NCBI RefSeq assembly: GCF_029203285.1
Contig: NZ_CP115669.1
Location: 1,984,001 to 2,048,000 of the forward strand
From: Pseudomonas sp. PSE14
GTDB taxonomy: Bacteria > Pseudomonadota > Gammaproteobacteria > Pseudomonadales > Pseudomonadaceae
Direction: 5' to 3'
Length of the DNA stretch: 64,000 nt
Under the pieces are notes generated by a model. That model ran no database searches, was not told the origin of the DNA, and was given only the letters and a program-made list of their open reading frames with translations. Shown piece after piece: positions 7,730-16,984 of this stretch (position 1 is the stretch's first letter; every line of letters starts with the position of its first letter). The position numbers were made by a program, and so were the translations under genes.

Positions 7730-8590
7730 ATGCAATATTCCCCCGAATCCCTGCAAGCCTTCGCCGAGGCCGCCTGCCTTGGTTCCTTCAGCGCCGCCGC
7801 GCGCAAGCTGGGCAAGAGCCAGTCCACCGTCAGCGAAGCCATCGCTCGCCTGGAGATCGACCTGGGCCTCACGCTGTTCGACCGCAGTTCCCGCCAGCCG
7901 CAGCTGACCGAGGCTGGCCACGTGCTGCTCGGTCGGGTGGAAGAGGTGTTGATGGCCAACGACCGTCTCGGCCAGCTCGCCCAGCAGCTCGCCGGCGGCC
8001 TGGAATCGCGGGTGACGCTGGCCATGTCCGATACCTACCCCTCGGCGCAGTTCGAGGCGCGGTTGGCGGAGATCGACGCGCGCTACCCGGACCTGGAATT
8101 CGAATGGTTGATCGCCGAACACAGCGACGTGCTCGACCTGGTCGTCCAGGGCCGCGCCAGCCTGGGGTTGCTGGCCGCGCAGCGGGAATATCCGCCGGAC
8201 ATCGGCTCGGCAACCCTGAACGAACAAGCGGAATTCGGACTGTTCGTCAGCCGCGACCATCCGCTCGCCAGCCGCGAACGGGTAGAGCGGGGGGATTTGC
8301 TGGCGTACCGGGCGCTGCGCCTGAACACCTACCTGGATGACGCCGCGCCGCTGCTCGGCGGGCGCTGCTGGAGCGCGCCGAACTACCTGCTGTTGCTGGA
8401 TATGGCCGTGCTGGGCTTTGGCTGGATCGAATTGCCCAGCTGGATGGTGGGACGTTTCGCCGGTGGGCGCATGCACGAGCTGAAAGTCGCCGGCTGGCCG
8501 CGCCGGGTGGCGGTTGACGTGATCTGGTCGCGGCAGCGCCCGACGGGGCCGGCGGCCAGTTGGCTGGTGGAGCGGCTGCTGGGACGCTAG
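7730..8590 (+). CDS. LysR-family regulator divergent from the PACE gene
   Basis: A 286-residue LysR-type regulator with the N-terminal winged helix intact (LQAFAEAACLGSFSAAARKLGKSQSTVSEAIARLE, then LTLFDR) and a substrate-binding-like C-terminal domain. Start at 7730 is the ATG just after the palindrome at 7698. The 148-base shared promoter region makes control of the PACE exporter and of itself the likeliest job; the pair resembles AceR/AceI logic although the effector is unknown. About 145 bases separate it from the next operon. Confidence 0.88.
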   Translation: MQYSPESLQAFAEAACLGSFSAAARKLGKSQSTVSEAIARLEIDLGLTLFDRSSRQPQLTEAGHVLLGRVEEVLMANDRLGQLAQQLAGGLESRVTLAMSDTYPSAQFEARLAEIDARYPDLEFEWLIAEHSDVLDLVVQGRASLGLLAAQREYPPDIGSATLNEQAEFGLFVSRDHPLASRERVERGDLLAYRALRLNTYLDDAAPLLGGRCWSAPNYLLLLDMAVLGFGWIELPSWMVGRFAGGRMHELKVAGWPRRVAVDVIWSRQRPTGPAASWLVERLLGR

Positions 8591-8734
8591 GGTCAGTGGA
8601 GGCACCCGCTGCTTCGGAGGTGGACGGCTCCACAGGCGGACTGCTTCACAGGAATGCGGACGAGATGCGTCCGGGCCTATGACAGCTGGCGTGGTGCCAG
8701 TAGGATCGGAGTTTTCCTAGAGCGAGAGGTCAGG

Positions 8735-9652
8735 ATGCGCGCCAAGCTGGAGAATTGCCTGAAGGCAGTGGATGACGTTCTGCTCGGCAAGGAGATTCAG
8801 GTCCGGCTGGCGCTGACCTGTCTGTTGGCCCGTGGCCACCTGCTCATCGAAGACCTGCCCGGCATGGGCAAGACCACCTTGAGCCATGCCCTGGCGCGGG
8901 TGCTGGGGCTGAGTTTCCAGCGTATCCAGTTCACCTCCGACCTGTTGCCCGGCGATGTGCTGGGCACCTCGGTGTTCAACCGGGACACCGGGCAGTTCGT
9001 CTTTCATCCGGGGCCGATCTTCGCCGAACTGGTGCTGGCCGACGAGATCAACCGTGCTACGCCCAAGAGCCAGAGTGCGCTGCTCGAAGCGATGGAGGAG
9101 GGCCAGGTGACCATCGAGGGCGCGACCCGTCCGCTGCCCGAGCCGTTCTTCGTCATTGCCACGCAGAACCCGGTGACCCAGGGCGGCACCTTCGCACTGC
9201 CGGAATCCCAGTTGGACCGCTTCCTCATGCGCCTGTCGCTGGGCTACCCCGGCCGCGCGGCGGAGAAGGCGTTGCTGCTGGGCGAAGCGCGTCGTGACCT
9301 GCTGCCGCGCCTGGAACCCATGCTCGACCCGAAGGAGCTGCTGGCGTTGCAGGGCGAGGTGCTGGAGGTGCGCGCCAGCGATGCGCTGGTGGATTACGTG
9401 CTGCGCCTGGTCGAGGCCACCCGCAGCCAGCCGGCGTTCGCCCTCGGCCTGTCGCCGCGCGGCAGCCTCGGGCTGCTCGCCGCCGCGCGCGCCTGGGCGC
9501 TGCTCGCCGGCCGCGATTATGCGATTCCCGAGGATGTGCAGGCGGTGCTGCCATCGGTGGCCGGTCACCGGTTGCGCGATCAGGCCGACCCCACTGGCCA
9601 CGGTGGCGGCGCGCTGGTGCAGTGGTTGCTGCGCGAAGTTCCGGCGCTCTGA
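8735..9652 (+). CDS. MoxR-family AAA+ ATPase
   Basis: A 305-residue MoxR ATPase. Walker A is GMGKTTLS (near residue 47), Walker B is ADEINRA, and sensor 1 is ATQNPVTQGGTF, followed by the helical lid domain. The ATG at 8735 has GAGGTCAGG upstream; a longer reading from 8654 lacks support. It heads an operon with the DUF58 and transglutaminase genes, the classic MoxR-associated arrangement in which the ATPase is thought to act as a chaperone for assembling a membrane or cofactor complex. The client is not known for this branch. Confidence 0.92.
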   Translation: MRAKLENCLKAVDDVLLGKEIQVRLALTCLLARGHLLIEDLPGMGKTTLSHALARVLGLSFQRIQFTSDLLPGDVLGTSVFNRDTGQFVFHPGPIFAELVLADEINRATPKSQSALLEAMEEGQVTIEGATRPLPEPFFVIATQNPVTQGGTFALPESQLDRFLMRLSLGYPGRAAEKALLLGEARRDLLPRLEPMLDPKELLALQGEVLEVRASDALVDYVLRLVEATRSQPAFALGLSPRGSLGLLAAARAWALLAGRDYAIPEDVQAVLPSVAGHRLRDQADPTGHGGGALVQWLLREVPAL

Positions 9653-9661
9653 GGGCTCGCC

Positions 9662-10615
9662 ATGCTGGTCAAGGTCAGGCCGCTGTGGCAGAGCTGGATT
9701 GCCCGGCGGATTCCGCCATCGCCGTCGCTGCAACTCAACCAGCGGCGCATCTTCATCATCCCCACCCGCCAGGGCGCGGCGTTCGGCGTTGCGCTGACGC
9801 TGATGCTGCTGACGGCGATCAACTACCAGAACAGCCTGGCGTACGGGCTGACCTTCCTGCTGCTGTCGCTGTTCATCGTCGCCATCCTGCACACCTACCG
9901 GAACCTGGGCGGCCTGCGCCTGACCGCGCTGGGCGCGACGCCGGTATTCGTCGGCGAGCAGGTGGGCTTCCGGGTTCGGCTGGATGCGGAAGGGCGCGCG
10001 CGCCAGGCCATCGCCATCGGCTGGACGGCGGAGCAATTGCATTTTGCCGATGTGCCGGCCGAGGGCGCCGAGGAACTGCGGCTGGATGTGGCGGCACAAC
10101 GGCGCGGCTGGCTGCGTCCCGGTCGGTTGCGGGTGGAGAGCCGTTTCCCGCTCGGCCTGCTGGTGGCCTGGAGCTGGCTCGACCTGGACCAGGCGGGCCT
10201 GGTGTATCCGCACCCGCTCGCCAGCGACCTGCCGCTGGAGAGCGGCGCGGCGGCCGACGAGGAAGAAGGCGTGCGCCCCAGCGGCCAGGGTGTCGATGAC
10301 TTTCAGGGGCTGCGCCCCTACCAGCCCGGCGACTCGCGCCGGCGCCTGCACTGGAAGGCCTACTCCCGTGGCCAGGGCCTGCTGGTGAAGGACTTCTCCG
10401 CGCTGGCCGGGCGCAATCTGTGGCTGGACTTCACGCTGCTCGGCGGCGACATCGAAGGCCGCCTGTCGCGGCTGTGTTATTGGGTGCTGCAACTGTCGTT
10501 GCGCCAGCAGCCGTTCGGCCTGCGCCTGCCCGGCGTGCAATTGCCGGTGGCGACCGGTGACGCCCACCGTGAGGCCTGCCTGCGCGCGCTCGCGCTGTTC
10601 GGGGAGCGCCCATGA
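9662..10615 (+). CDS. DUF58 domain membrane protein of the MoxR operon
   Basis: A 317-residue protein with two N-terminal transmembrane helices (about 35-75) and a C-terminal DUF58 region containing FQGLRPYQPGDSRRRLHWK, the conserved signature of this family. DUF58 proteins have a von Willebrand factor A-like fold and accompany MoxR ATPases. It starts nine bases after the moxR stop and overlaps the transglutaminase gene by four bases (ATGA), so translation is coupled. Role: probably a membrane adaptor of the same complex; biochemistry unknown. Confidence 0.9.
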   Translation: MLVKVRPLWQSWIARRIPPSPSLQLNQRRIFIIPTRQGAAFGVALTLMLLTAINYQNSLAYGLTFLLLSLFIVAILHTYRNLGGLRLTALGATPVFVGEQVGFRVRLDAEGRARQAIAIGWTAEQLHFADVPAEGAEELRLDVAAQRRGWLRPGRLRVESRFPLGLLVAWSWLDLDQAGLVYPHPLASDLPLESGAAADEEEGVRPSGQGVDDFQGLRPYQPGDSRRRLHWKAYSRGQGLLVKDFSALAGRNLWLDFTLLGGDIEGRLSRLCYWVLQLSLRQQPFGLRLPGVQLPVATGDAHREACLRALALFGERP

Positions 10616-12603
10616 ACGCGGCGCAGCCCATTCCCCGGGTCGCGCTGACCTGGCTGCTGGTGGCCCAGGCGGTGGTGATCATCCCGCACCTGGAGCACCT
10701 GCCGCTGTGGATCGTCGGCCTCTGGCTGGGCTGCGCGTTCTGGCGCGTCCAGGTGTTCCGCATGCGCGCCAACTACCCCAGCGGCCTGGCCAAGCTGGCG
10801 CTGGTCGGCGCCGCCGGGCTTGGCGTGTGGTTCTCGCGTGGCTCGCTGATCGGCCTGGATGCCGGCGTGGTGCTGCTGATCGCCGCGTTCATCATCAAGC
10901 TGGTGGAGCTCAAGACCCGGCGCGATGCCTGGGTGCTGATCCTGCTGGGATTCTTCGCGGTGGTGACCAGCTACCTGTTCCAGGACGACATCCTCGCCGC
11001 CGCCTTTAGCCTGCTGCCGGTGATCGCGCTGCTGGCGGCGCTGATCGGCCTGCAGCAGAGCAACTTCGCCGCCCGTCCCGGATCGACCCTGCGCCTGGCC
11101 GGTGGCCTGCTGTTGCAGGCGCTGCCGCTGATGCTCCTGCTGTTCATGCTGTTCCCGCGCCTGGGGCCGCTGTGGTCGCTGCCGATGCCGGGCGGCAGGG
11201 CCACCACCGGGCTGAGCGATTCGATGATGCCAGGGGACATGGTGGAGCTCAGCCAGTCCCCCGAGCTGGCCTTCCGCGTCAGCTTCAAGGGCGAGCCGCC
11301 GCCGCGCGCGCAGCTGTATTGGCGCGCGCTGACCCTGGAGAACTTCGACGGCCAGCGCTGGACCCAGGCCGGCCAGCGCCGCGATGCGCCGGCGCCGCAG
11401 TGGCTGCGGCAGGGCGTGGCCCTGGAGTATCAGGTGGTGATGGAGCCGAGCGACCATCCATGGCTGTTCGTGCTCGACGTGGCCGAGAACGGCGCGAGCG
11501 ACGCCCAATTGATGAGCGACTTCCGCCTCGAACGTCGATCCCCGGTGCGCCAGAGCCTGCTCTACAACGCGCTGTCCTGGCCTCGCGCGCTGCTCGAACC
11601 CAACGACAACCGTCGCGCCCTGCGCCTCAACCTGAGCCTCCCGGCCGAAGGCAATCCGCGCGCACGGGCCTGGGCGCACGAGCTGCGCGAGCGCTACCCG
11701 CAATCCCGCGAACTGGCACAGGCGATGCTGCGGCATTTCCGCGAGCAGCCTTTTGCCTACACGCTCAAGCCGCCGGCGACCGGGCCGGAGCGCATCGACG
11801 GCTTCCTCTTCGATACCCGTGCCGGCTTCTGCGAGCACTTTGCCGGCGCCATGACTTTCGTATTGCGCGCGGCGGGGATTCCCGCGCGGGTGGTGACGGG
11901 CTACCAGGGCGGCGAGCTGAACCCCGCCGGCAACTACCTGCTGGTGCACCAGTTCGATGCCCATGCCTGGGTGGAGTACTGGCAGGCGGGCAGCGGCTGG
12001 ACGCGGGTCGACCCTACCGGGGCGGTTTCGCCCGAGCGCATCGAGCTGGGGCTGGAACAGGCGATGAGCCGCGAGGGCAGCTTCCTCTCCGGCGATCCGT
12101 TCTCGCCGCTGCGTTACCGGGGCTTCAGTCTGCTCAACGAGCTGCGCCTGAGCTGGGACCAGATCAACTACGGCTGGCAGCGCTGGGTGCTGGGCTACCA
12201 GGGCGACCAGCAGGGCGAACTGCTCCGCCGCTGGTTCGGTTCGCCCAACAGTCCCTGGCTGGCGTTGCTCACGGTCGGCGGCGGAGCGCTGCTGCTCGCG
12301 GCCCTGGCGCTGTGGCTGTTCAAGCCCTGGCGGCGCCAGCGGGATATCCAGTTGCGCAGCTTCGAGCGCTTCGAACAGTTGCTCACGCCCCATGGACTGC
12401 GCCGCGATGCGGGGGAGGGGCACCGTGAGTTCAGCGGTCGCGCCATGCTCGCGCTGCCGGCGCAGGCCGAGACGATTCGCGCCTACAGCCAGGCGTTCGA
12501 GGCGCAGCGTTATGGCGGCGCCGCCGCCGACCCCGCGGTATTGCGCGCGCATCTGGCGCGGCTGCGGCGGGAACTGCCGTGGCGCTGGCGGCGGCATCCA
12601 TGA
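10612..12603 (+). CDS. DUF3488 / transglutaminase-like membrane protein
   Basis: A 663-residue protein: about six transmembrane helices in the first 190 residues (DUF3488), a periplasmic transglutaminase-like core, and a last transmembrane segment near residue 550 followed by a cytoplasmic tail. The core has the papain-like triad context: RAGFCEHFAGA (Cys), QFDAHAWVEYW (His) and WTRVDPTGAV (Asp). It is the third gene of the MoxR-DUF58 operon. The trio is widespread in Pseudomonas; the protein is predicted to act on periplasmic or envelope peptides, but no substrate is established. Confidence 0.92.
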   Translation: MNAAQPIPRVALTWLLVAQAVVIIPHLEHLPLWIVGLWLGCAFWRVQVFRMRANYPSGLAKLALVGAAGLGVWFSRGSLIGLDAGVVLLIAAFIIKLVELKTRRDAWVLILLGFFAVVTSYLFQDDILAAAFSLLPVIALLAALIGLQQSNFAARPGSTLRLAGGLLLQALPLMLLLFMLFPRLGPLWSLPMPGGRATTGLSDSMMPGDMVELSQSPELAFRVSFKGEPPPRAQLYWRALTLENFDGQRWTQAGQRRDAPAPQWLRQGVALEYQVVMEPSDHPWLFVLDVAENGASDAQLMSDFRLERRSPVRQSLLYNALSWPRALLEPNDNRRALRLNLSLPAEGNPRARAWAHELRERYPQSRELAQAMLRHFREQPFAYTLKPPATGPERIDGFLFDTRAGFCEHFAGAMTFVLRAAGIPARVVTGYQGGELNPAGNYLLVHQFDAHAWVEYWQAGSGWTRVDPTGAVSPERIELGLEQAMSREGSFLSGDPFSPLRYRGFSLLNELRLSWDQINYGWQRWVLGYQGDQQGELLRRWFGSPNSPWLALLTVGGGALLLAALALWLFKPWRRQRDIQLRSFERFEQLLTPHGLRRDAGEGHREFSGRAMLALPAQAETIRAYSQAFEAQRYGGAAADPAVLRAHLARLRRELPWRWRRHP

Positions 12604-12678
12604 GGCATGACGCTGGTCACTTGCTGGCGGCTGCATGCCAACTAACCTGATAACTCAGCCCACCGTGCGGAGCCTGCC

Positions 12679-13440
12679 GTGTCCTCCTTCAGCGACTATC
12701 TGGTGACCCATCTGATCGAGCAGGAGGTGGCGCTGTTCTCCGCTTCCGCCCGCCTGAGCGCCGGTTCCGACCCCGAAGCCCTGCATGATCTGCGCATCGC
12801 CGTACGCCGCTTGCGCAGTCTGCTGCACCCGGTGCGCGGCATGCCGGGCATCGATGAGCTGGAAGAGTCGCTGGGCGAAGTGGGCCGACTGAGCGGACCG
12901 CTGCGCGACCTCGAGGTGCTGTTGCCGGTGCTGGAGGCGGAAGGCTACGAGCGGGCGGCGGCCCTGCGCCGCCCGGCCTTGCTCTCGGGCTACATCGCGC
13001 TGCTGGCGAGCCCCCAGTGGGAGCGGCTGCTGATGCGCCTGGACGGCTGGCCGCAGCTGTGGCGCACGGCGGAGCGTCACGCTGTGCTGGGTGGCTTGCA
13101 CGGCAAGGTGCGCAAGCGCCTGGGCAAGGAATGGCAGAAGCTGCGCCTGGCCCTGAAGGACCCGGCGCACGACCGTCACCGCATGCGCCTGCTGATCAAG
13201 CGGGTACGCTATTCGTTGGAGGCCTATCCGAAGGAGTCGGCGGTGCCGCAGCGCCTGCTCGCCCCGCTGAAGGACGCGCAGACGGCCCTGGGCGAATGGC
13301 ACGACTATGAACAGTGGCTGATCCGCAGCGAGCGGGAGCTGGACCTGATGCCGCTGCAGCCGCACTGGAACGCCCGCCACGATCTTGCCGAGCGCGAGGC
13401 TGACGAGAGCCTGGACGCCCTGCAGAAAGCGCTTGGCTGA
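12679..13440 (+). CDS. CHAD-domain protein
   Basis: A 253-residue, alpha-helical CHAD protein with conserved histidines and basic patches: LHDLRIAVRRLRSLLHPVR near residues 35-53 and HRMRLLIKRVRYSLEAY near 170-186. CHAD domains bind inorganic polyphosphate. The start is a GTG at 12679. It lies 75 bases after the transglutaminase gene, possibly at the end of the same transcript. No CYTH triphosphatase domain is fused or adjacent, so it is a stand-alone CHAD. Function beyond polyphosphate binding is inferred. Confidence 0.88.
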   Translation: MSSFSDYLVTHLIEQEVALFSASARLSAGSDPEALHDLRIAVRRLRSLLHPVRGMPGIDELEESLGEVGRLSGPLRDLEVLLPVLEAEGYERAAALRRPALLSGYIALLASPQWERLLMRLDGWPQLWRTAERHAVLGGLHGKVRKRLGKEWQKLRLALKDPAHDRHRMRLLIKRVRYSLEAYPKESAVPQRLLAPLKDAQTALGEWHDYEQWLIRSERELDLMPLQPHWNARHDLAEREADESLDALQKALG

Positions 13441-13558
13441 CAGCATAGAGGGCGTTGATGACGCGCCATTTCCTCCGGAGCGAACAACGCTTTGGATGGT
13501 GTTCTCGCGCCGGCTGCCGGCCTAAGATCGCTGCCGAATCCCAGAATGGAAGCGATCC

Positions 13559-14359
13559 ATGACCTTCACCGAAATGCTTCAGGCGGTACGTGCCGCGCCG
13601 CGCTCCGTGGTCATCCCGACGAGCTGGGCGCAGGGGCGGGCGAGCTTTGGCGGGCTGGTGGCCGCGGCGGCTTACGAGGCCATGCGTGCGGTGACCCAGG
13701 AGGGGCGGCCGGTCCGCTCGCTGGCGATTACCTTCGTCGGCCCGGTCGAAGTGGAAATGCCGGTGAGCTTCGAGGCCGAGGCGCTGCGCGAGGGCAAGTC
13801 GGTGAGCCAGGTGTTCTGCCGCGCGGTACAGAACGGCCAGGTGGTGGCATTGGTGCAGGGCAGCTTCGGCGAATCGCGTAGTTCCAGCGTCGAGGTGGAG
13901 AACCTTCCGCCGCCGGGGTTCCGCGAGCCGGAGCACTGCCAGGAGCTGCCGTTCATTCGCAAGCTGATGCCGGCGTTCACCCAGCACATCGCGATGCGTT
14001 GGGCACGCGGGCACATGCCGTTCTCCTCCAGTCGCGAGGTCGAAATGGGCGGCTGGATGCGTTTTCGCGGTGACGGTGTGGCGGATGCGTCGCTGGAGGT
14101 TTCGCACCTGCTGGCGCTGATCGACGCCTGGCCGCCGGCGACGCTGCCGCACCTGAAGAGCCCGGCGCCGTCCAGTTCGCTGACCTGGACCGTCGAGTTC
14201 ATCCAGCCGCAGCCGCAGATGCCGGTCGACGGCTGGTGCCAGTACCGGGCGACCATCGAGCATGCGCGTGACGGCTACGGGCACATTGCTGCGCACTGCT
14301 GGGCGCCCGACGGTCGGCTGCTGGCGATCAGCCGGCAGACGGCGACCATCTTCGGCTAG
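13559..14359 (+). CDS. Acyl-CoA thioesterase, double hotdog type
   Basis: A 266-residue TesB-like protein with two hotdog repeats. The N-terminal repeat has GRASFGGLVAAAAYEAM, the substrate-site helix of the family; the C-terminal repeat ends with HCWAPDGRLLAISRQTATIFG, the typical closing strand of acyl-CoA thioesterases. It should hydrolyse acyl-CoA to free acid and CoA. Its stop overlaps the stop of the diguanylate cyclase gene on the opposite strand by four bases, leaving no room for a terminator between them. The physiological acyl chain is unknown. Confidence 0.85.
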   Translation: MTFTEMLQAVRAAPRSVVIPTSWAQGRASFGGLVAAAAYEAMRAVTQEGRPVRSLAITFVGPVEVEMPVSFEAEALREGKSVSQVFCRAVQNGQVVALVQGSFGESRSSSVEVENLPPPGFREPEHCQELPFIRKLMPAFTQHIAMRWARGHMPFSSSREVEMGGWMRFRGDGVADASLEVSHLLALIDAWPPATLPHLKSPAPSSSLTWTVEFIQPQPQMPVDGWCQYRATIEHARDGYGHIAAHCWAPDGRLLAISRQTATIFG

Positions 14360-15930
14360 CTCGACGCCAGCTCCGTGCGATTGCGGCCGGCGTCCTTGGC
14401 CCGGTAGAGGGCGCGGTCGGCGCGGGCCAGCAGGCTTTCCAGGCGCACCTCGCCGGGCAGGCACTCGGCCACGCCGATGCTCAGGGTCAGGCGCAGACGG
14501 CTGCCGTTCTCGCAGGTGAAGGACAGCATCTGCACGGCATTGCGCAGCCGTTCGGCGACCAGGAGCGCCTGCTGCGGATCGGTTTCCGGGAGGATCGCGG
14601 CGAACTCCTCGCCACCCAGCCGGCCAAGCAGGTCGATTTCTCGCAGGCCCTGGCTCAGCTCCCCGGCCACGGCCTTGAGCACCGCGTCGCCGAAGCCATG
14701 GCCGTAGGTGTCGTTGATCCGCTTGAAATGATCGATGTCGAGCATCAGCGCCGAGCACTGGCGCCGATAGCGCTGTGCGCTCTTGAGCAGGGTGACGCCA
14801 CGTTTGACGAAGGCGTGGCGGTTCTGCAGGCCGGTCAGCGGGTCGGTGCTGGCGAGCAGGCGCAGCTCCTGCTCCAGTGCCTTGCGCTGCTGGATGTCGA
14901 AGCTCCAGACCAGTGAGGCGGGCTGCCCCTCGATGTCCAGTTGCCGCGCCCAGACCACCGCCCAGTACGGCGGATTGCCGGCCAGCCGGGTTTCCCAGCC
15001 ATCCAGTTGGCCGAACTGGCCGAGCGCCCGGCGGAAGCGGCTTTCTTCATCGGGGTCGTCGAACAGGCGGGTGAGGTTGAAGCTTTCGTCGTCCGTGCCG
15101 GTGCGCTGCAGCAGGCCCGGGCTGACGTAATGGGCGTGGCCGTCATGGTCGTTGAGCAGCGCCACGTCGCTGGGGCTGGTGTCGAGGATGTAGCGCAGCA
15201 ACGCCTTGCGTTCGCTCAGTTCCTGGGTGCGTTGCTCCACGCGCTTCTCCAGGGACTGGTTGAGGTCGTTGAGGCGTTGCGTGAGCAGCAGCCTGCGTCG
15301 CGAATGGGTGACCGTCCGCCAGGTCAGCACTAGACAGCACAGGCCCAGGCCGACCAGTACCCCGGTGAGCAGCGTGAAGGCGTGTTGCAGGTCCTGGCGT
15401 TCTTCATCGAGCTGGTTGGTCAGGGCAATGTGGGTGGCGACGATGAGGTCGTGGGCGGGCTTGAGCAGTGCTGGCAGCTGGGCCTGCATTTCCCGCGCGA
15501 TGTCCCGTGCCGTTGCGGGCTGCCCCCAGGGCGCGCGCCGGGCCCAGTCCGCGCTGAGCCGCTCGAGTCGCCCCAGTGTTTCGTCGACTTCCGGACGCGG
15601 CTCGGCGAGGTGATGGAACACCCGGGTCGTGCGCAGTGGCGTCAGCAGGCTGACCATTACCTCGATGCGGGTGGCCAGGGCATCGCTGTCTTCACGATCC
15701 TCCAGCACAGCCTGGGCGGTATCCAGCGAGCGCTCCAGCTCGGCGCGCAACTGATAGGCCTGCCATAGCTCGCTGTGGGCATTGGGGTGCGCCAGCCGGC
15801 GGGCATGCTGGTTGACCAGCAGCAGGGCGGCGCAGGCAGCCAGGGTGAGGGCGGCAATCAGGCCGCAGAGAGCGATGAAGGTCAGGCGGCGCCAGCGACG
15901 CCCGGGAGGCTGAGGGGGCAAGACGATCAC
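14356..15930 (-). CDS. Membrane diguanylate cyclase (GGDEF)
   Basis: A 524-residue protein: N-terminal transmembrane helix (about 18-40), a periplasmic helical domain of about 160 residues, a second transmembrane helix near 190-210, a coiled-coil/PAS-like region and a C-terminal GGDEF domain. The active-site motif is GGEEF near residue 440, with an REID inhibitory I-site just before it, so it is predicted to make cyclic di-GMP with product inhibition. No EAL domain. It overlaps the upstream molybdopterin-fold gene by four bases; the periplasmic protein may inform the sensor domain of this cyclase. I recall the PAO1 counterpart as PA2870. Confidence 0.92.
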   Translation of the reverse strand: MIVLPPQPPGRRWRRLTFIALCGLIAALTLAACAALLLVNQHARRLAHPNAHSELWQAYQLRAELERSLDTAQAVLEDREDSDALATRIEVMVSLLTPLRTTRVFHHLAEPRPEVDETLGRLERLSADWARRAPWGQPATARDIAREMQAQLPALLKPAHDLIVATHIALTNQLDEERQDLQHAFTLLTGVLVGLGLCCLVLTWRTVTHSRRRLLLTQRLNDLNQSLEKRVEQRTQELSERKALLRYILDTSPSDVALLNDHDGHAHYVSPGLLQRTGTDDESFNLTRLFDDPDEESRFRRALGQFGQLDGWETRLAGNPPYWAVVWARQLDIEGQPASLVWSFDIQQRKALEQELRLLASTDPLTGLQNRHAFVKRGVTLLKSAQRYRRQCSALMLDIDHFKRINDTYGHGFGDAVLKAVAGELSQGLREIDLLGRLGGEEFAAILPETDPQQALLVAERLRNAVQMLSFTCENGSRLRLTLSIGVAECLPGEVRLESLLARADRALYRAKDAGRNRTELASS

Positions 15931-16430
15931 TCCAGGGTAATGCGGCTGACTTGCCAGACGGTCCGGTTGAAGTAGAGCTGGGTGCGCAACTCGGGATGGC
16001 TCACCAGCGGATAGATGATGAACAAGGGGCCGCGATCGCTGATGCCGATGTACCGGTCGTCGCGGCGATAGGCGAGGATCGGCTGGTAGGCGCTCAGGTC
16101 GCTCAGCGGGATCAGCGCGGAGTAGTCATTCAGGGCATCGACGCGCAGGTGTTTCGATTCGCCCAACCGAGCGGCATCGAACAGTTGGCTGAGCGGGACG
16201 CCTTGCCAGCGGGAGATGCGCTTTTCCGCGGGAAGCATGGCGGCGTAGGTCTGCTGGGGAAGGCGCTCCAGTGCCGACAGGGACAGGCGCCGGGCCGCCT
16301 CGGGGCGGCCGGCGATCTCCAGCGAGAGGATGTCGCGCTCGACAGGCCTGGAGGTGGACGGGCTCGCCGCCACCTGGCTGCCAATAAACAGGCAGGCAAA
16401 AAAGCCAAAAAAATGACGAAAAACCGACAT
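15927..16430 (-). CDS. Secreted molybdopterin-fold (sulfite-oxidase-like) protein paired with the GGDEF gene
   Basis: A 167-residue protein with a signal peptide (cut after about VAA, residue 22) and a single domain resembling the oxidoreductase molybdopterin-binding fold: GVPLSQLFDAA and DYSALIPLSDLSAYQPILAY are typical. The Cys that coordinates molybdenum in sulfite-oxidase enzymes is not present in the expected loop, so it is probably a non-catalytic ligand-binding relative. The stop and the start of the GGDEF gene overlap as ATGA, implying coupled translation and probably a sensor pair: periplasmic binder plus membrane cyclase. Confidence 0.75.
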   Translation of the reverse strand: MSVFRHFFGFFACLFIGSQVAASPSTSRPVERDILSLEIAGRPEAARRLSLSALERLPQQTYAAMLPAEKRISRWQGVPLSQLFDAARLGESKHLRVDALNDYSALIPLSDLSAYQPILAYRRDDRYIGISDRGPLFIIYPLVSHPELRTQLYFNRTVWQVSRITLE

Positions 16431-16511
16431 CTCGACCGCTCGTGACGTAATTCCGACGATTATATCGGCGAATACCCCTATGACTTGAATGGCCGAAATG
16501 CCACACCTTCG

Positions 16512-16871
16512 TCAGCGCTTGCGATTTTTCCAGGCGCGCCACCAGGCGCCGCTGAGCACGAAACGGGGGAAGGTGATGAATTGTTCGGCGAGCAGCCGGC
16601 CAATGGCGTCCTGGCGGTCCGCGAAGGGCTCCGGCGGTTGTTCTTCCAGCTTGTGGCCGCGGCCCTGGATCGCCAGCGAGGCGATGATGCCGATCACTCC
16701 CAGGGCGACTCCGCTGAGGTGCAGGCGCAGCAGGCCGCTGACCAGGATCACGGCGGCGAGTAGGAATAGCGGGACGGCGAGGATGTGCAGCGCCAGATTG
16801 GTGGCGTTGCGGTGGTTGGCAGCGTAGCCCTGCCATTGCCAGGCGAGCAGGTTGGGATGACGTTTGGCCAT
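16512..16871 (-). CDS. Mpo1-like (DUF962) membrane protein
   Basis: A 119-residue protein with two hydrophobic hairpins. It has the family's His-rich signature: NHRNATNLALHILAVPL in the first hairpin and AIQGRGHKLEEQPPEP after the second. The yeast relative Mpo1 is an iron-dependent dioxygenase that shortens 2-hydroxy fatty acids, with those histidines as metal ligands. Bacterial function is not established. It is 110 bases after the chemoreceptor gene start-to-stop on the same strand, probably transcribed separately. Confidence 0.82.
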   Translation of the reverse strand: MAKRHPNLLAWQWQGYAANHRNATNLALHILAVPLFLLAAVILVSGLLRLHLSGVALGVIGIIASLAIQGRGHKLEEQPPEPFADRQDAIGRLLAEQFITFPRFVLSGAWWRAWKNRKR

Positions 16872-16984
16872 GGATGGACTCCTGTGCGAAGACAGGCCCG
16901 CCGCAGGCGGCGGGCATCTGACAGAAGTCTAGGTCCTGGCTGGGAAGGGCAGCCAATCGGCGCAGGCTATGCGCCCGATAGGGA

